A stretch of 41,255 nt of DNA from Spirosoma fluviale (GCA_945897085.1 CAMDEU010000009.1:1-41255); one strand, 5' to 3'. Shown: positions 8,052-16,787, counted from the stretch's first letter. Notes: a model not told the origin generated them from the letters alone. Program-made: numbers and translations.

Positions 8052-9252
8052 TTTGTCTGGAGTAGCTGCCGTGGGATTGATCCCCAAAGAGTCTCCCTCC
8101 CAACTAAAAAAAGGAGGTAAACCCATCACACTAGGATTGCCTAAGGAAACTTCCCCCGAAGAGAAGCGAGTAGTTTTAAGCCCTGAAGCAGTTCGGATTT
8201 TGAATCAAAATGGGATTGAAGTCATGGTGGAGGCCCAAGCAGGGGAACGCGCCAAGTTTTCAGATCGACAGTTTTCGGATGCAGGTGCAAAAATAGTTTA
8301 TTCCCGCAAGGAGGCATTTGCCGCTGATGTGGTCGTCAAGGTAAATGCACCCACAGAAGAAGAAATTGCAGACATGAGCGTTGGGGCCTGTTTGATTTCT
8401 GCTTTGCAACTTGAAAAACAGGAAGCGAGCTATATTCAAGCGCTCAATGCAAAAAAAATTACTGCCCTAGCTTTTGAGTACCTAGAAGACAAGGTGGGGG
8501 GGATGCCTGTGGTGCGTGCGATGTCAGAAATTGCAGGAAGTACGGTGATGCAGATTGCTTCGGAATATCTTTCTAGTGTTAATGAAGGGAAAGGATTGAT
8601 TTTGGGTGGTATTACTGGGGTTCCACCCACTCAGGTGGTCATCATTGGAGCAGGTACTGTGGCTGAATATGCCGCCAGAACCGCCCTAGGATTGGGTGCA
8701 AACATCAAGGTTTTTGACAATCACCTCTACAAATTGAGGCGGATCAAACAGCTGCTTGGACAGCAAATTGCAACTTCCACCATCGATAATGCTAGCCTTT
8801 CTCAGGCTTTGGCAGAGGCGGATGTGGTGATAGGTGCCTTGCGTGCTGAGAAGGGTAGGAATAAAATTGTGGTTTCAGACGAAATGGTGGCTAAAATGAT
8901 TCCTGGGAGTATCCTCATTGATGTCAGCATAGACCAAGGTGGCTGCATTGAAACCGCTCGTGTAACCACTCACGAAAATCCAGTTTACAAGATGCACGAA
9001 GTAATTCATTATTGCGTGCCCAATATTGCTTCCAGAGTAGCCCGGACGGCTTCGTATTCGTTAAGTAATATTTTCACCCCAATCCTTCTCCATATGAACG
9101 ATTTGGGAGGTGCCGAGGAAATGATATTTACCTACAAATGGTTTCTTAAAGGAGTTTATACCTACCGAGGAAGCCTGACCAATGCGTTTATGGCGAAGAA
9201 ATTTGGGATCAGTCATAAGGAACTACAACTCCTGTTAGCCGCCCGGTATTGA
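8041..9252 (+). CDS. alanine dehydrogenase / PntA-family protein with altered active site
   Basis: A 403-residue member of the alanine dehydrogenase / NAD(P) transhydrogenase alpha family. The N-terminal part contains GLPKETSPEEKRVVLSP, and the NAD-binding Rossmann motif is VVIIGAGTVAEYAAR (about 203-217), followed by DVSIDQGG with the conserved Asp. Aligned by eye with Mycobacterium Ald, Arg15 is kept (Arg43), but the pyruvate-contacting Lys75 is Asn102 (in KVNAP, the PntA form) and His96 is Gln123. It is usually labelled alanine dehydrogenase in this phylum; that activity is doubtful here. There are no membrane segments and no pntB partner. It overlaps tsaE by 11 bases. Confidence 0.82.
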   Translation: MATDLSGVAAVGLIPKESPSQLKKGGKPITLGLPKETSPEEKRVVLSPEAVRILNQNGIEVMVEAQAGERAKFSDRQFSDAGAKIVYSRKEAFAADVVVKVNAPTEEEIADMSVGACLISALQLEKQEASYIQALNAKKITALAFEYLEDKVGGMPVVRAMSEIAGSTVMQIASEYLSSVNEGKGLILGGITGVPPTQVVIIGAGTVAEYAARTALGLGANIKVFDNHLYKLRRIKQLLGQQIATSTIDNASLSQALAEADVVIGALRAEKGRNKIVVSDEMVAKMIPGSILIDVSIDQGGCIETARVTTHENPVYKMHEVIHYCVPNIASRVARTASYSLSNIFTPILLHMNDLGGAEEMIFTYKWFLKGVYTYRGSLTNAFMAKKFGISHKELQLLLAARY

Positions 9253-9338
9253 TGATCCATTTGCGCATTTGCGCACCTTGGATTAAAAAAAAATGCCTTA
9301 TTTTTGAGGGTATCTTCCGAAAACTTCCAAATAGCTCA

Positions 9339-10976
9339 ATGCGAAAAGTTTTTCTTGTTGCTTCTTTCTTTTTTTTGGTAGCCTTTGCGGTGGCACAGCA
9401 GCCCCCATCAGCATATCTTAAAGCAAAATCTGACCTAGAAGCTAAAGAATATGGGCTAGCTAAATTGGGATTTATCCCATTTTTGGCAGAAGAAAAATTT
9501 GGAGCCCTCTCCAATTATGCAGCATTTCATAGCGCAGAAGCAGCGTTACAATTGGGTCAAGCACCCGAAGCGATTGAATTGCTTTTAGCCTTGAAAGGTA
9601 AATCATGGGAGCAATCTGAGGCGCAAATCTATTTGCTTGGACTGGCCTATTTTCAGAATAATCAGCTTCTGGAAGGACTTCAAACAATGAAAACGCTTAC
9701 ACGTGAGCCTTTCACAGGTAAGATCTACCGCGCTTCATTTGAAAAATTAAAAACGAGCTCCTCGAGTTTTCTGATTACCCACCTGAATGAGTTCAAAGAG
9801 AATCAAGGCTATACTGCAGCCTTGGCTTATGTCTTGCAGCAGAAGGTTAGTATGTCTGCTTCCGAGCGGAGTACCCTCAACCAGATTCTTCAATCGGATG
9901 CACAAAGAATTTTGAAAGATCGAGTATTGGATGTGGTCGTTATTCTACCTTTTACCTCAAATTCAGAGCAGGCCCTTTCCTCTTTGGAAACTAACAATTT
10001 TCTATTGGAGCTTTATCAAGGCATAGCCTTGGAGGTGGCTTCGCTAAAAGCCGAAGGAGGAGCAATTCAGCTACATACCTTCGATTCCAAACGGGATCTC
10101 AATTACCTCAATGCCCTTGTCAAAGATCCCACTGTTCTTGCCGCAGACGTAATTATAGGTCCTATTTATCCAGAGGAAACAGCCCTAATCAGCGCTTTTG
10201 CTGAGGTGCAAAAAATACCATTTATCCATCCCCTCTCCAATCTAGGAGAGCGATTTGAAGAAAATCAATTCAGCTATTTGTTTAGGCCATCACTCAGTTC
10301 TTTGGCAAATGGGGTAGTAAAAACATTAAAATTCCAAGTATGGGGAACAAAAATAGCAATTGGGTATAGTGGCAGTTCGCGAGACGAACAATTGGGAATA
10401 CTTCTGCAAAGTCAATTAGAAAAGGAAGGATTTAATCTTGTTAAAGTTCAAAAAGTTGACTCCAAAAATGTAACTACCTTTCTTCAAGGATTAGGTGTTC
10501 GAAGAGGAAATCGACCCTCTGTGGATCAAGTAATTTTACTTTCAGACGACCCAGCAATTGCACAGCCGGTCTTTTCTTTAATGGAAAGTATTTCTACCGA
10601 GGTTCCTTTGCTGGTAATGGACTCTTGGTTGGGGTTTAATTTTTCCAATTTCGAGATGTTGGAGTACGCTAATTTTTATTTCATTTCCAATAACACTCCC
10701 AAGTACCATTCAAAGGAAATGAATGATTTTCGAAATTTATTTTACGAGAAACACCTTCAATTTCCTTCAACTAACTCCATTCTTGGTGCAGAACTGGTGC
10801 ATTGGATCCATTCCAATGCTGAATTCGCACAAGACTTTGATCTCCGTCCAAGCCTAGATGTTAAAGGCGAGCAGCCAGGACGACTAACTTGGGGATTTAA
10901 TTTTCAAAAAGTGAACAACAACAGCTATTCTCCTGTTTTTAAGCTTGAATCTGGAGAATTGATCCCATTAAACTAA
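9339..10976 (+). CDS. exported TPR plus periplasmic-binding-fold protein (LpoA-like layout)
   Basis: The protein begins MRKVFLVASFFFLVAFAVAQ, a type I signal peptide, so I chose the ATG at 9339 (545 residues) over an in-frame start 90 bases upstream. Residues about 25-190 are short helical repeats resembling tetratricopeptides. Residues about 197-525 look like a type 1 periplasmic-binding fold (DVVVILPF, then ADVIIGPIYPEE, then PFIHPLSNL), as in Leu/Ile/Val receptors. A helical-repeat domain followed by this fold is the layout of LpoA, the activator of penicillin-binding protein 1A in gammaproteobacteria, although that is a lipoprotein. No permease or ATPase is adjacent, which argues against a true transporter receptor. 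hemL follows after 3 bases. Confidence 0.75.
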   Translation: MRKVFLVASFFFLVAFAVAQQPPSAYLKAKSDLEAKEYGLAKLGFIPFLAEEKFGALSNYAAFHSAEAALQLGQAPEAIELLLALKGKSWEQSEAQIYLLGLAYFQNNQLLEGLQTMKTLTREPFTGKIYRASFEKLKTSSSSFLITHLNEFKENQGYTAALAYVLQQKVSMSASERSTLNQILQSDAQRILKDRVLDVVVILPFTSNSEQALSSLETNNFLLELYQGIALEVASLKAEGGAIQLHTFDSKRDLNYLNALVKDPTVLAADVIIGPIYPEETALISAFAEVQKIPFIHPLSNLGERFEENQFSYLFRPSLSSLANGVVKTLKFQVWGTKIAIGYSGSSRDEQLGILLQSQLEKEGFNLVKVQKVDSKNVTTFLQGLGVRRGNRPSVDQVILLSDDPAIAQPVFSLMESISTEVPLLVMDSWLGFNFSNFEMLEYANFYFISNNTPKYHSKEMNDFRNLFYEKHLQFPSTNSILGAELVHWIHSNAEFAQDFDLRPSLDVKGEQPGRLTWGFNFQKVNNNSYSPVFKLESGELIPLN

Positions 10977-10979
10977 CCC

Positions 10980-12269
10980 ATGCAAATTTCTGAAAGCAAA
11001 AGGCTTTTTGCCCATGCTAAAAATTTTATTCCAGGTGGAGTGAACTCTCCCGTACGTGCTTTCCGTGCAGTAGGCGGTGAACCGATCTTCATAAAAAGAG
11101 CAGAAGGTGCTTTTATCTTCGATGAAGATGGTAATTCCTACATTGAATTAATCAATAGTTGGGGACCGATGTTGTTGGGGCATAATTCCCCGCTAATCCG
11201 TGAGGCGGTGATTCGTGCAATGGAGGATGGAACCTCCTTTGGAGCACCCACAGCCCGAGAGGTAGAAATGGCAGAACTTCTTGTTCGAATGGTACCTTCT
11301 GTAGAAAAAGTCCGGATGGTCAATTCAGGAACCGAAGCCACCATGTCTGCCATTCGGGTAGCAAGAGGCTATACCGGCCGCGATAAAATCATCAAAATGG
11401 AGGGGCACTACCATGGACATGGGGATTCTTTTCTAATCGCTGCGGGCTCGGGAGCCATTACCATGGGGCATCCTGATTCACCCGGGGTAACTGTAGGAAC
11501 AGCTAAAGACACACTTTTAGCGCTATTCAATGACTTAAATTCCGTGGAATCCTTAGTAGAAGCCAATAGGGGACAAATTGCTGCCTTGATTTTGGAGCCT
11601 GTAGCAGGAAATATGGGACTCACTTTGCCGAAAGAAGGATACTTAATAGGCCTTCGAGAAATTTGCACCCGCGAAGGGATAGTCTTGATCTTTGACGAGG
11701 TGATGACGGGTTTTCGACTTGCCAAAGGCGGAGCTCAGGAGCGATTTGGTGTGATTCCAGATCTCACTACGCTGGGCAAAATCATTGGTGGAGGAATGCC
11801 AGTAGGGGCCTATGGAGGAAAAAAGGAGATCATGGATTTTGTATCTCCAGCAGGCCCTGTGTACCAAGCAGGCACCCTTTCTGGAAATCCTATAGCAATG
11901 GCTGCAGGCCTGGCCATGCTACATCATCTTGATACTCATCCAGAAATCTACGATCGTTTAGAAGTAATTGGAATGACGCTAAGTGAAGGAATAAAGAGCA
12001 TTAATTCGAAGCTTGGATTAGACTACACCCTCAATAATTTGGGTAGCATGTACTCCTTATTCTTTACTTCTGAACCAGTGGTGGATTTTGAATCAGCCAA
12101 AAAATCAGACACCCAGCTTTTTGGAAAGTATTTCCAAAGTATGCTCAAGCGTGGGGTATATCTAGCCCCGTCTCAATTTGAAAGCCTCTTTTTATCGACT
12201 GCTTTAACAGAGGATTTAATTGGTAAAGTTCTTCAGGCGCATGAGGAAAGCATGAAAGAAATTCACTAA
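10980..12269 (+). CDS. hemL: glutamate-1-semialdehyde 2,1-aminomutase HemL
   Basis: HemL converts glutamate-1-semialdehyde to 5-aminolevulinate, the second step of the C5 tetrapyrrole pathway; hemA, the first step, lies separately at 26734-28005. The 429 residues match the family. Key features are the N-terminal FIPGGVNSPVRAF, NSGTEATMSAIR (115-126), GHYHGHGDSF, Asp239 (FDEVMTGFR) that holds the pyridine nitrogen, and the PLP lysine Lys267 in TTLGKIIGGGMP. It follows the TPR/binding-fold gene by 3 bases and precedes the ArsC/Spx-like gene by 10, so it appears to be in the porX transcript or in a sub-transcript of it. Confidence 0.96.
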   Translation: MQISESKRLFAHAKNFIPGGVNSPVRAFRAVGGEPIFIKRAEGAFIFDEDGNSYIELINSWGPMLLGHNSPLIREAVIRAMEDGTSFGAPTAREVEMAELLVRMVPSVEKVRMVNSGTEATMSAIRVARGYTGRDKIIKMEGHYHGHGDSFLIAAGSGAITMGHPDSPGVTVGTAKDTLLALFNDLNSVESLVEANRGQIAALILEPVAGNMGLTLPKEGYLIGLREICTREGIVLIFDEVMTGFRLAKGGAQERFGVIPDLTTLGKIIGGGMPVGAYGGKKEIMDFVSPAGPVYQAGTLSGNPIAMAAGLAMLHHLDTHPEIYDRLEVIGMTLSEGIKSINSKLGLDYTLNNLGSMYSLFFTSEPVVDFESAKKSDTQLFGKYFQSMLKRGVYLAPSQFESLFLSTALTEDLIGKVLQAHEESMKEIH

Positions 12270-12279
12270 AAAAAAGAAA

Positions 12280-12633
12280 ATGACACTTAAAGTTTACGGC
12301 ATCAAAAATTGCGACACGATGAAGAAAACCTTTTCCTTTCTAGAAGGGAGAGGTATTTCTTTTGAGTTTATCGATTACAAAAAGCAGGCCCCAAGTGTGG
12401 AATTACTTCAAGAGTTTCTAACTAAAACTACCTTGGAATCCCTGATCAATAGGCAAGGTACCACCTACAAAAAATTGAATGAAGAACAGAAGGAGGCCTT
12501 GAAAAGTAAATCTACTGCGATGCCAATTTTGATGTCCCAACCCAGTATGCTCAAAAGGCCGTTGATTAGTTACCCCGATGGGAGTCTTACCCTAGGTTTT
12601 GTGGTGTACCAAATTTCTGCCAAGCTACCCTAA
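12280..12633 (+). CDS. ArsC/Spx/YffB-family thioredoxin-fold protein
   Basis: A 117-residue protein with the ArsC-family thioredoxin fold. The motif YGIKNCDTMKK has a single cysteine (Cys11) followed by DTMKK, and KRPLISYPDG near the C-terminus gives the conserved Arg-Pro. It lacks the CxxC pair of Spx. The family covers arsenate reductases, Spx transcription regulators and YffB proteins of unknown role; the NCDTMKK form is closest to YffB, so I do not call it an arsenate reductase. It is the last gene of the plus-strand run and converges with tdh across 39 bases in which I see no convincing terminator. Confidence 0.85.
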   Translation: MTLKVYGIKNCDTMKKTFSFLEGRGISFEFIDYKKQAPSVELLQEFLTKTTLESLINRQGTTYKKLNEEQKEALKSKSTAMPILMSQPSMLKRPLISYPDGSLTLGFVVYQISAKLP

Positions 12634-12672
12634 AGCTACTTTTTTAGTTTAGGCTTCAGCTCAAGTCTTGAA

Positions 12673-13629
12673 TTAGGGTTGAGGCGGAAAAAATGTAGGC
12701 AAATGTGTTAAAATATCTTGGGTCATGCCATCCAAATCATAGGAAGGCTTCCATCCCCAATCCGCTCTTGCTCGGCTATCGTCTATGCTATCTGGCCAAG
12801 AATCTGCAATGGCTTGGCGAAAATCAGGTTGGTAATTTATCTCAAAGCCAGGGACCTCTTTTTTGATATTTTCAAAAATTTCTTTCGGAGAAAAGCTAAT
12901 GCCTGCAAGGTTGTAGCTCGATCGTATTTTAACAGATTCTCTCGGAGCATTCATCAAATCTAAGGTAGCCTTGACGGCATCCGGCATATACATCATCGGG
13001 AGGTAAGTATTCTCGCTTAAAAAGCAAGTGAAGGGCTGATTTGCAATAGCTTTGTGGTAGATGTCTACTGCATAGTCAGTAGTTCCTCCTCCAGGTAATG
13101 ATTTATAACCGATTAGGCCTGGATAACGAAGGCTACGGACATCAACCCCGTATTTTTCAAAGTAGTAAGCACACCATCCTTCCCCTGCAAGTTTGCTTAT
13201 GCCATAAACTGTGTTCGGATTTTTTTCACAAAACTGCGGAGTGTTGATTTTGGGTGTTCCAGGACCAAATACAGCAATGGAAGATGGCCAATAAATTTTC
13301 TCTAAACCTTGCTCTTTCGCGAGTTCCAATACATGGAGCAAGCTATCCATGTTGAGCTGCCAAGCAAACTGTGGATTTTTTTCACCTGTAGCGGATAGGA
13401 CTGCAGCGAGGTGAAAGATTTGGGTAACCTGCTCCTTTTTGACCAAGGCGCCCAATGCATTCTTGTCCATCACATCCAATACTTCAAATCTGCAGTAGGG
13501 AAATTGTGTGCTTGCTGCCGCTCTTAAGTCAGTTGCGATCACTTGGTCTCTGCCAAATTGATCGGCAAGCGCACGGTTTAATTCTGAGCCAAGCTGTCCA
13601 GCAGCTCCAATAACAAGGATTTTGTCCAT
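12673..13629 (-). CDS. tdh: L-threonine 3-dehydrogenase, short-chain (epimerase-fold) type
   Basis: This enzyme oxidises L-threonine to 2-amino-3-ketobutyrate with NAD. The protein has the Rossmann motif VIGAAGQLGSEL (7-17), the SDR-type active-site pair Tyr142 and Lys146 (YGISK) and WPSSIAVFG before it, all typical of the epimerase-fold TDH of Bacteroidota and animals rather than the zinc-dependent E. coli enzyme. The assignment is strengthened by kbl, the next enzyme in the pathway, starting divergently. I use the ATG at 13629 (318 residues); the frame opens five codons earlier at a TTG. A terminator-like hairpin (13643-13672) lies just upstream of the start. Confidence 0.93.
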   Translation of the reverse strand: MDKILVIGAAGQLGSELNRALADQFGRDQVIATDLRAAASTQFPYCRFEVLDVMDKNALGALVKKEQVTQIFHLAAVLSATGEKNPQFAWQLNMDSLLHVLELAKEQGLEKIYWPSSIAVFGPGTPKINTPQFCEKNPNTVYGISKLAGEGWCAYYFEKYGVDVRSLRYPGLIGYKSLPGGGTTDYAVDIYHKAIANQPFTCFLSENTYLPMMYMPDAVKATLDLMNAPRESVKIRSSYNLAGISFSPKEIFENIKKEVPGFEINYQPDFRQAIADSWPDSIDDSRARADWGWKPSYDLDGMTQDILTHLPTFFPPQP

Positions 13630-13642
13630 ATTTAGGTCATTC

Positions 13643-13672
13643 AAAAAACCCGTATTTGCCGTCAGGGTTTTT
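13643..13672. promoter_or_regulatory. hairpin with flanking A/T tracts in the tdh leader
   Basis: The arms AAAAACCC (13644-13651) and GGGTTTTT (13665-13672) are perfect complements around a 13-base loop. Read on the minus strand the hairpin ends in six T and lies 13 bases before the tdh ATG, so it looks like a terminator or attenuator in the tdh leader. Read on the plus strand it sits beside the candidate kbl promoter. I cannot tell which use is real. Confidence 0.45.
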
Positions 13673-13684
13673 GTTTTATATTTG
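13655..13684 (+). promoter_or_regulatory. candidate Bacteroidota promoter for kbl
   Basis: TTTG at 13655-13658 and TATATTTG at 13677-13684 match the -33 (TTTG) and -7 (TAnnTTTG) elements, with an 18-base spacer, slightly shorter than usual. Transcription would begin near 13690, leaving a leader of about 95 bases before the kbl ATG at 13787. The -33 element lies in the loop of the tdh-leader hairpin. Confidence 0.4.
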
Positions 13685-13786
13685 GGTTCACTTGCGCAAA
13701 AATAGTAAAAAACACCTGCTTCTAGCTGATTTTAGATCAGTGTTAATTTAAATTTTAGCCAAGATTAACTCCTTAATCTGTCAACC

Positions 13787-14983
13787 ATGTACGAGCAGTT
13801 TAAACCCAAACTAGAACTAGAATTACAGTCCATCGAGGATGCTGGTCTTTTTAAAAGAGAGCGCATCATTACTTCGTCGCAAGCAGCTCAAATCACTATT
13901 ACTGGAGGGAAGCAGGTATTGAATTTTTGTGCGAATAATTACCTAGGATTATCCTCCCATCCCCGTGTAGTCCAAGCAGCTAAAGAAGCTATAGATTCCC
14001 ATGGTTTTGGCTTGTCTTCAGTACGCTTTATCTGTGGAACTCAGGACATTCATAAAGAACTAGAAAAAAAGCTTGCCGAATTTTTGGGAACAGAAGATAC
14101 GATTCTTTATGCAGCAGCTTTTGATGCGAATGGAGGGGTATTTGAACCGCTTTTTGGAGCAGAAGATGCTATTATTTCGGACGCCTTGAATCACGCTTCC
14201 ATTATCGATGGGGTTCGTTTATGCAAAGCCATGCGCTACCGCTACGAACACAACAACATGGAGGACCTTGAGAAGCAACTCCAGGATGCTGTGGCAGCAG
14301 GGGCACAACAAAAGATCATTGTTACCGATGGTGTTTTTTCCATGGATGGAACCATTGCTAAGCTGGATAAAATCGTTGCCCTAGCAGAAAAATACCAGGC
14401 TTTGGTGATGACCGATGAATGTCATTCCACTGGATTTATGGGGAAAACAGGAAGGGGAGTGCACGAGTATAGAGGGGTTATGGGAAAAATCGATATCATC
14501 ACCGGTACACTTGGTAAGGCCCTAGGTGGTGCATCTGGTGGATTTACATCAGGTAGAAGGGAGATCATTGAACTGCTCCGTCAACGATCTAGACCTTATT
14601 TGTTTTCAAACACCTTAGCGCCTTCAATTACTGGAGCGTCAATAGCAGTACTTGAATTGCTATCTGAGACTACCGAGCTTAGGGATAGGCTTGAAAAAAA
14701 TACGCGCTATTTCCGTGAAAAGATGGAGGCAGCTGGATTTGATATTAAACCAGGGGAACATGCCATTGTGCCAATTATGCTCTATGATGCAGTGCTTTCC
14801 CAAAAGATGGCGGAAAAATTACTTGAAAGAGGAATCTATGTCATTGGATTTTACTATCCAGTAGTTCCCAAAGGGCAGGCTCGAATTCGCGTTCAAATCT
14901 CCGCAGGCCATCAGCAGGAGCATTTGGATCAGGCCATCGCTGCATTTATAGCAGTAGGTAAAGAATTGGGAGTGATTAAGTAA
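13787..14983 (+). CDS. kbl: glycine C-acetyltransferase (2-amino-3-ketobutyrate CoA ligase)
   Basis: Kbl cleaves 2-amino-3-ketobutyrate with CoA to glycine and acetyl-CoA, completing the threonine breakdown begun by the divergently encoded tdh. The 398 residues match the family. Visible features are FCANNYLGL near the N-terminus, [22 protein letters not shown], Asp210 and His213 (TDECHSTGF) near the cofactor, and the PLP lysine Lys244 in [14 protein letters not shown]. This belongs to the alpha-oxoamine synthase family, so serine palmitoyltransferase or KAS-like relatives are conceivable, but the pairing with tdh and the close fit to Kbl motifs make this assignment firm. Confidence 0.96.
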   Translation: MYEQFKPKLELELQSIEDAGLFKRERIITSSQAAQITITGGKQVLNFCANNYLGLSSHPRVVQAAKEAIDSHGFGLSSVRFICGTQDIHKELEKKLAEFLGTEDTILYAAAFDANGGVFEPLFGAEDAIISDALNHASIIDGVRLCKAMRYRYEHNNMEDLEKQLQDAVAAGAQQKIIVTDGVFSMDGTIAKLDKIVALAEKYQALVMTDECHSTGFMGKTGRGVHEYRGVMGKIDIITGTLGKALGGASGGFTSGRREIIELLRQRSRPYLFSNTLAPSITGASIAVLELLSETTELRDRLEKNTRYFREKMEAAGFDIKPGEHAIVPIMLYDAVLSQKMAEKLLERGIYVIGFYYPVVPKGQARIRVQISAGHQQEHLDQAIAAFIAVGKELGVIK

Positions 14984-14984
14984 C

Positions 14985-15019
14985 AAAAAAACAGGATGAT
15001 TTTTTCATCCCGTTTTTTT
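14985..15019. terminator. bidirectional terminator between kbl and dacA
   Basis: The arms ACAGGATGA (14991-14999) and TCATCCCGT (15005-15013) pair with one mismatch. They are followed by seven T on the plus strand and preceded by seven A, giving a T tract on the minus strand. It lies between the convergent stops of kbl and dacA and would serve both. Confidence 0.8.
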
Positions 15020-15893
15020 ATCCTCCTACTTTGGTAGGCAAGCCTTTTTTCTTGGCAAAATCGTGTTCCGAAAGATTTTCAAATCGATCGTACAGGTCCT
15101 CGTTGTTGAGGTAGTCGTTGATGATTTCTCGAACTTCTTGAAAAGAAAGGTTGTGCAATACCTTTCCATTTTTGGCCATGGAGATTTGTCCTGTCTCCTC
15201 TGAAATAACCAAGATTAGGGCATCTGTGGCTTCTGACATGCCGATTCCCGCTCGGTGGCGGAGTCCAAACTGTGCAGGCACCTCACGTTCGGTAACCGGG
15301 AGAATGCAGCGTGCTGCTTTGATTTTTCCCTTATGGATAATTACTGCTCCATCATGCAGCGGACTGTGCTTATTGAAAATAGCAATCAAGAGTCTTTTCG
15401 ATAGTTCAGCATCCAAGATGTCGCCACTTTCCGCATAAAATTTCAATTCTACCGTACTTGAAATTACGATCAAGGCTCCTGTATTTGATCCTGCCAGGAC
15501 TTTGGCAGCATCAATAATGGGACTGATATTGAAGCCGGAATTTTCTTTTTTTCTCCAGAAAAAGAGCAAATCTTTCCAGTTATTATCGTTTGAAAAAATG
15601 GAAGAGCGGCCCAGAATGAGTAAGAATTTTCTAAATTCTGGAGCAAAAATAATGATTGCGGCGATCACACCCACTCCCATAAATTGGCCCAGTATGATGG
15701 TAAGCAACTCCATCCGTATTGCCTGTACCAATAAATAGATCAAATACAGGGAAAGGAATCCTAAGAAAATTTTAATTGCAACAGAACCTTTCAAAAGCTT
15801 GTAGACCTGATACAATAGGGCTGCCACCAACGCAATATCGATCATATTGACGATGGAGATATCTAAAAAGCCTATTTTGAAAAGTAAGTTCAA
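15018..15893 (-). CDS. dacA: diadenylate cyclase (CdaA/DacA type)
   Basis: This enzyme makes cyclic di-AMP from two ATP. The 291 residues contain three N-terminal membrane segments (about 15-35, 38-57, 62-85), then a DAC domain with SPLHDGAVII (DGA at 181-183) and LRHRAGIG (RHR at 212-214), the two signature motifs. The start is a TTG at 15893 whose last bases overlap the folP TGA; the next in-frame ATG is 16 codons later and would remove the family's N-terminal LFKIGFL segment, so I keep the TTG. In Firmicutes the cyclase gene sits beside cdaR and glmM, whereas here it follows folP. The cyclase is likely an inner-membrane protein with a cytoplasmic active site. Confidence 0.94.
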   Translation of the reverse strand: MNLLFKIGFLDISIVNMIDIALVAALLYQVYKLLKGSVAIKIFLGFLSLYLIYLLVQAIRMELLTIILGQFMGVGVIAAIIIFAPEFRKFLLILGRSSIFSNDNNWKDLLFFWRKKENSGFNISPIIDAAKVLAGSNTGALIVISSTVELKFYAESGDILDAELSKRLLIAIFNKHSPLHDGAVIIHKGKIKAARCILPVTEREVPAQFGLRHRAGIGMSEATDALILVISEETGQISMAKNGKVLHNLSFQEVREIINDYLNNEDLYDRFENLSEHDFAKKKGLPTKVGG

Positions 15894-16756
15894 GGGTACA
15901 ATTGTTCGAATAGTTGGATAGTTTCTTTCGCTTCCTTTACATCATGTACACGTAAGATAGCAGCACCTTGCAATAAAGCATACATATTCAGGGCGGTAGT
16001 CCCATTTAATGCTTCATTGGCACTGATATCCAGTGTTTTATAAATCATTGATTTTCTAGAAATTCCTACTAAAACCGGAAACCCTAGACGTTTTAAACTG
16101 CTTAGATGGCGCAAGAGTTCGAAATTCTGTGCACTTGTCTTTGCGAAACCAAAACCTGGATCGATAATTACATCTTTAATGCCAAATTTTGCGAATTGCT
16201 CAACTTTATTCCCAAAATAGGATAAAACTTCCGAAATAAGATTTGAATAGTCTGTTTCATTTTGCATCGTTTGAGGTGTCCCTCTCATGTGCATCGCAAT
16301 GTAGGGCACACCGAGCTGCCCAATTAATGGGAGCATCTGTGGGTCCAAATTCCCTGCTGAAATGTCATTCACTAGGTCAGCGCCAGCTTCAATGCCTGCT
16401 TTTGCTACTTCCGAACGAAAAGTATCAATTGAAATGAATGTGTCAGGAAAGCTATTTTTGATTTCTAGGATTGCAGGAATAACCCGCTTGATCTCCTCTT
16501 CAATAGAAATATTTTCTGCTCCTGGTCGCGTGCTGTATCCCCCTAAATCTAAAAAATCCGCCCCTTCTTTTATTTTTTTGGCGGCTTCGAGTAGCAAGGA
16601 TTTTTTGTCAGTTGGAACTCTGCTCCCTTCAAAAAAAGAATCTGGGGTCAGGTTTATAATTCCCATTACCTTGGGTTTATTCCAAGAGTATAGGCATCCC
16701 TTGATTTGAAATGTATATTTTTGGGGAAATAATTTATCTTCGGTAGAAGAAATCAT
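15890..16756 (-). CDS. folP: dihydropteroate synthase
   Basis: FolP condenses 6-hydroxymethyl-dihydropterin diphosphate with p-aminobenzoate and is the sulfonamide target. Motifs are GIINLTPDSF (32-41), LDLGGYSTRPGA (69-80), SIDTFRSEVA, LVNDISAG, DPGFGFAKT and VGISRKSM. I use the ATG at 16756 (288 residues); the open frame runs 35 codons further to 16861, but that would overlap the divergent DUF1599 gene and adds a sequence unlike FolP. Its stop overlaps the dacA start, so the two are co-translated. Only 31 bases separate its start from the DUF1599 gene, so promoters for one or both must reach into coding sequence. Confidence 0.95.
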   Translation of the reverse strand: MISSTEDKLFPQKYTFQIKGCLYSWNKPKVMGIINLTPDSFFEGSRVPTDKKSLLLEAAKKIKEGADFLDLGGYSTRPGAENISIEEEIKRVIPAILEIKNSFPDTFISIDTFRSEVAKAGIEAGADLVNDISAGNLDPQMLPLIGQLGVPYIAMHMRGTPQTMQNETDYSNLISEVLSYFGNKVEQFAKFGIKDVIIDPGFGFAKTSAQNFELLRHLSSLKRLGFPVLVGISRKSMIYKTLDISANEALNGTTALNMYALLQGAAILRVHDVKEAKETIQLFEQLYP

Positions 16757-16787
16757 AGTTGATCCAGCAAATATTAAATCCAGCAGT

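Noticed and set aside
12634-12672. A terminator between the ArsC/Spx-like gene and tdh
   Set aside because: The only pairings I find are 5-6 base A/T-rich arms with a long loop; too weak to report as a feature.
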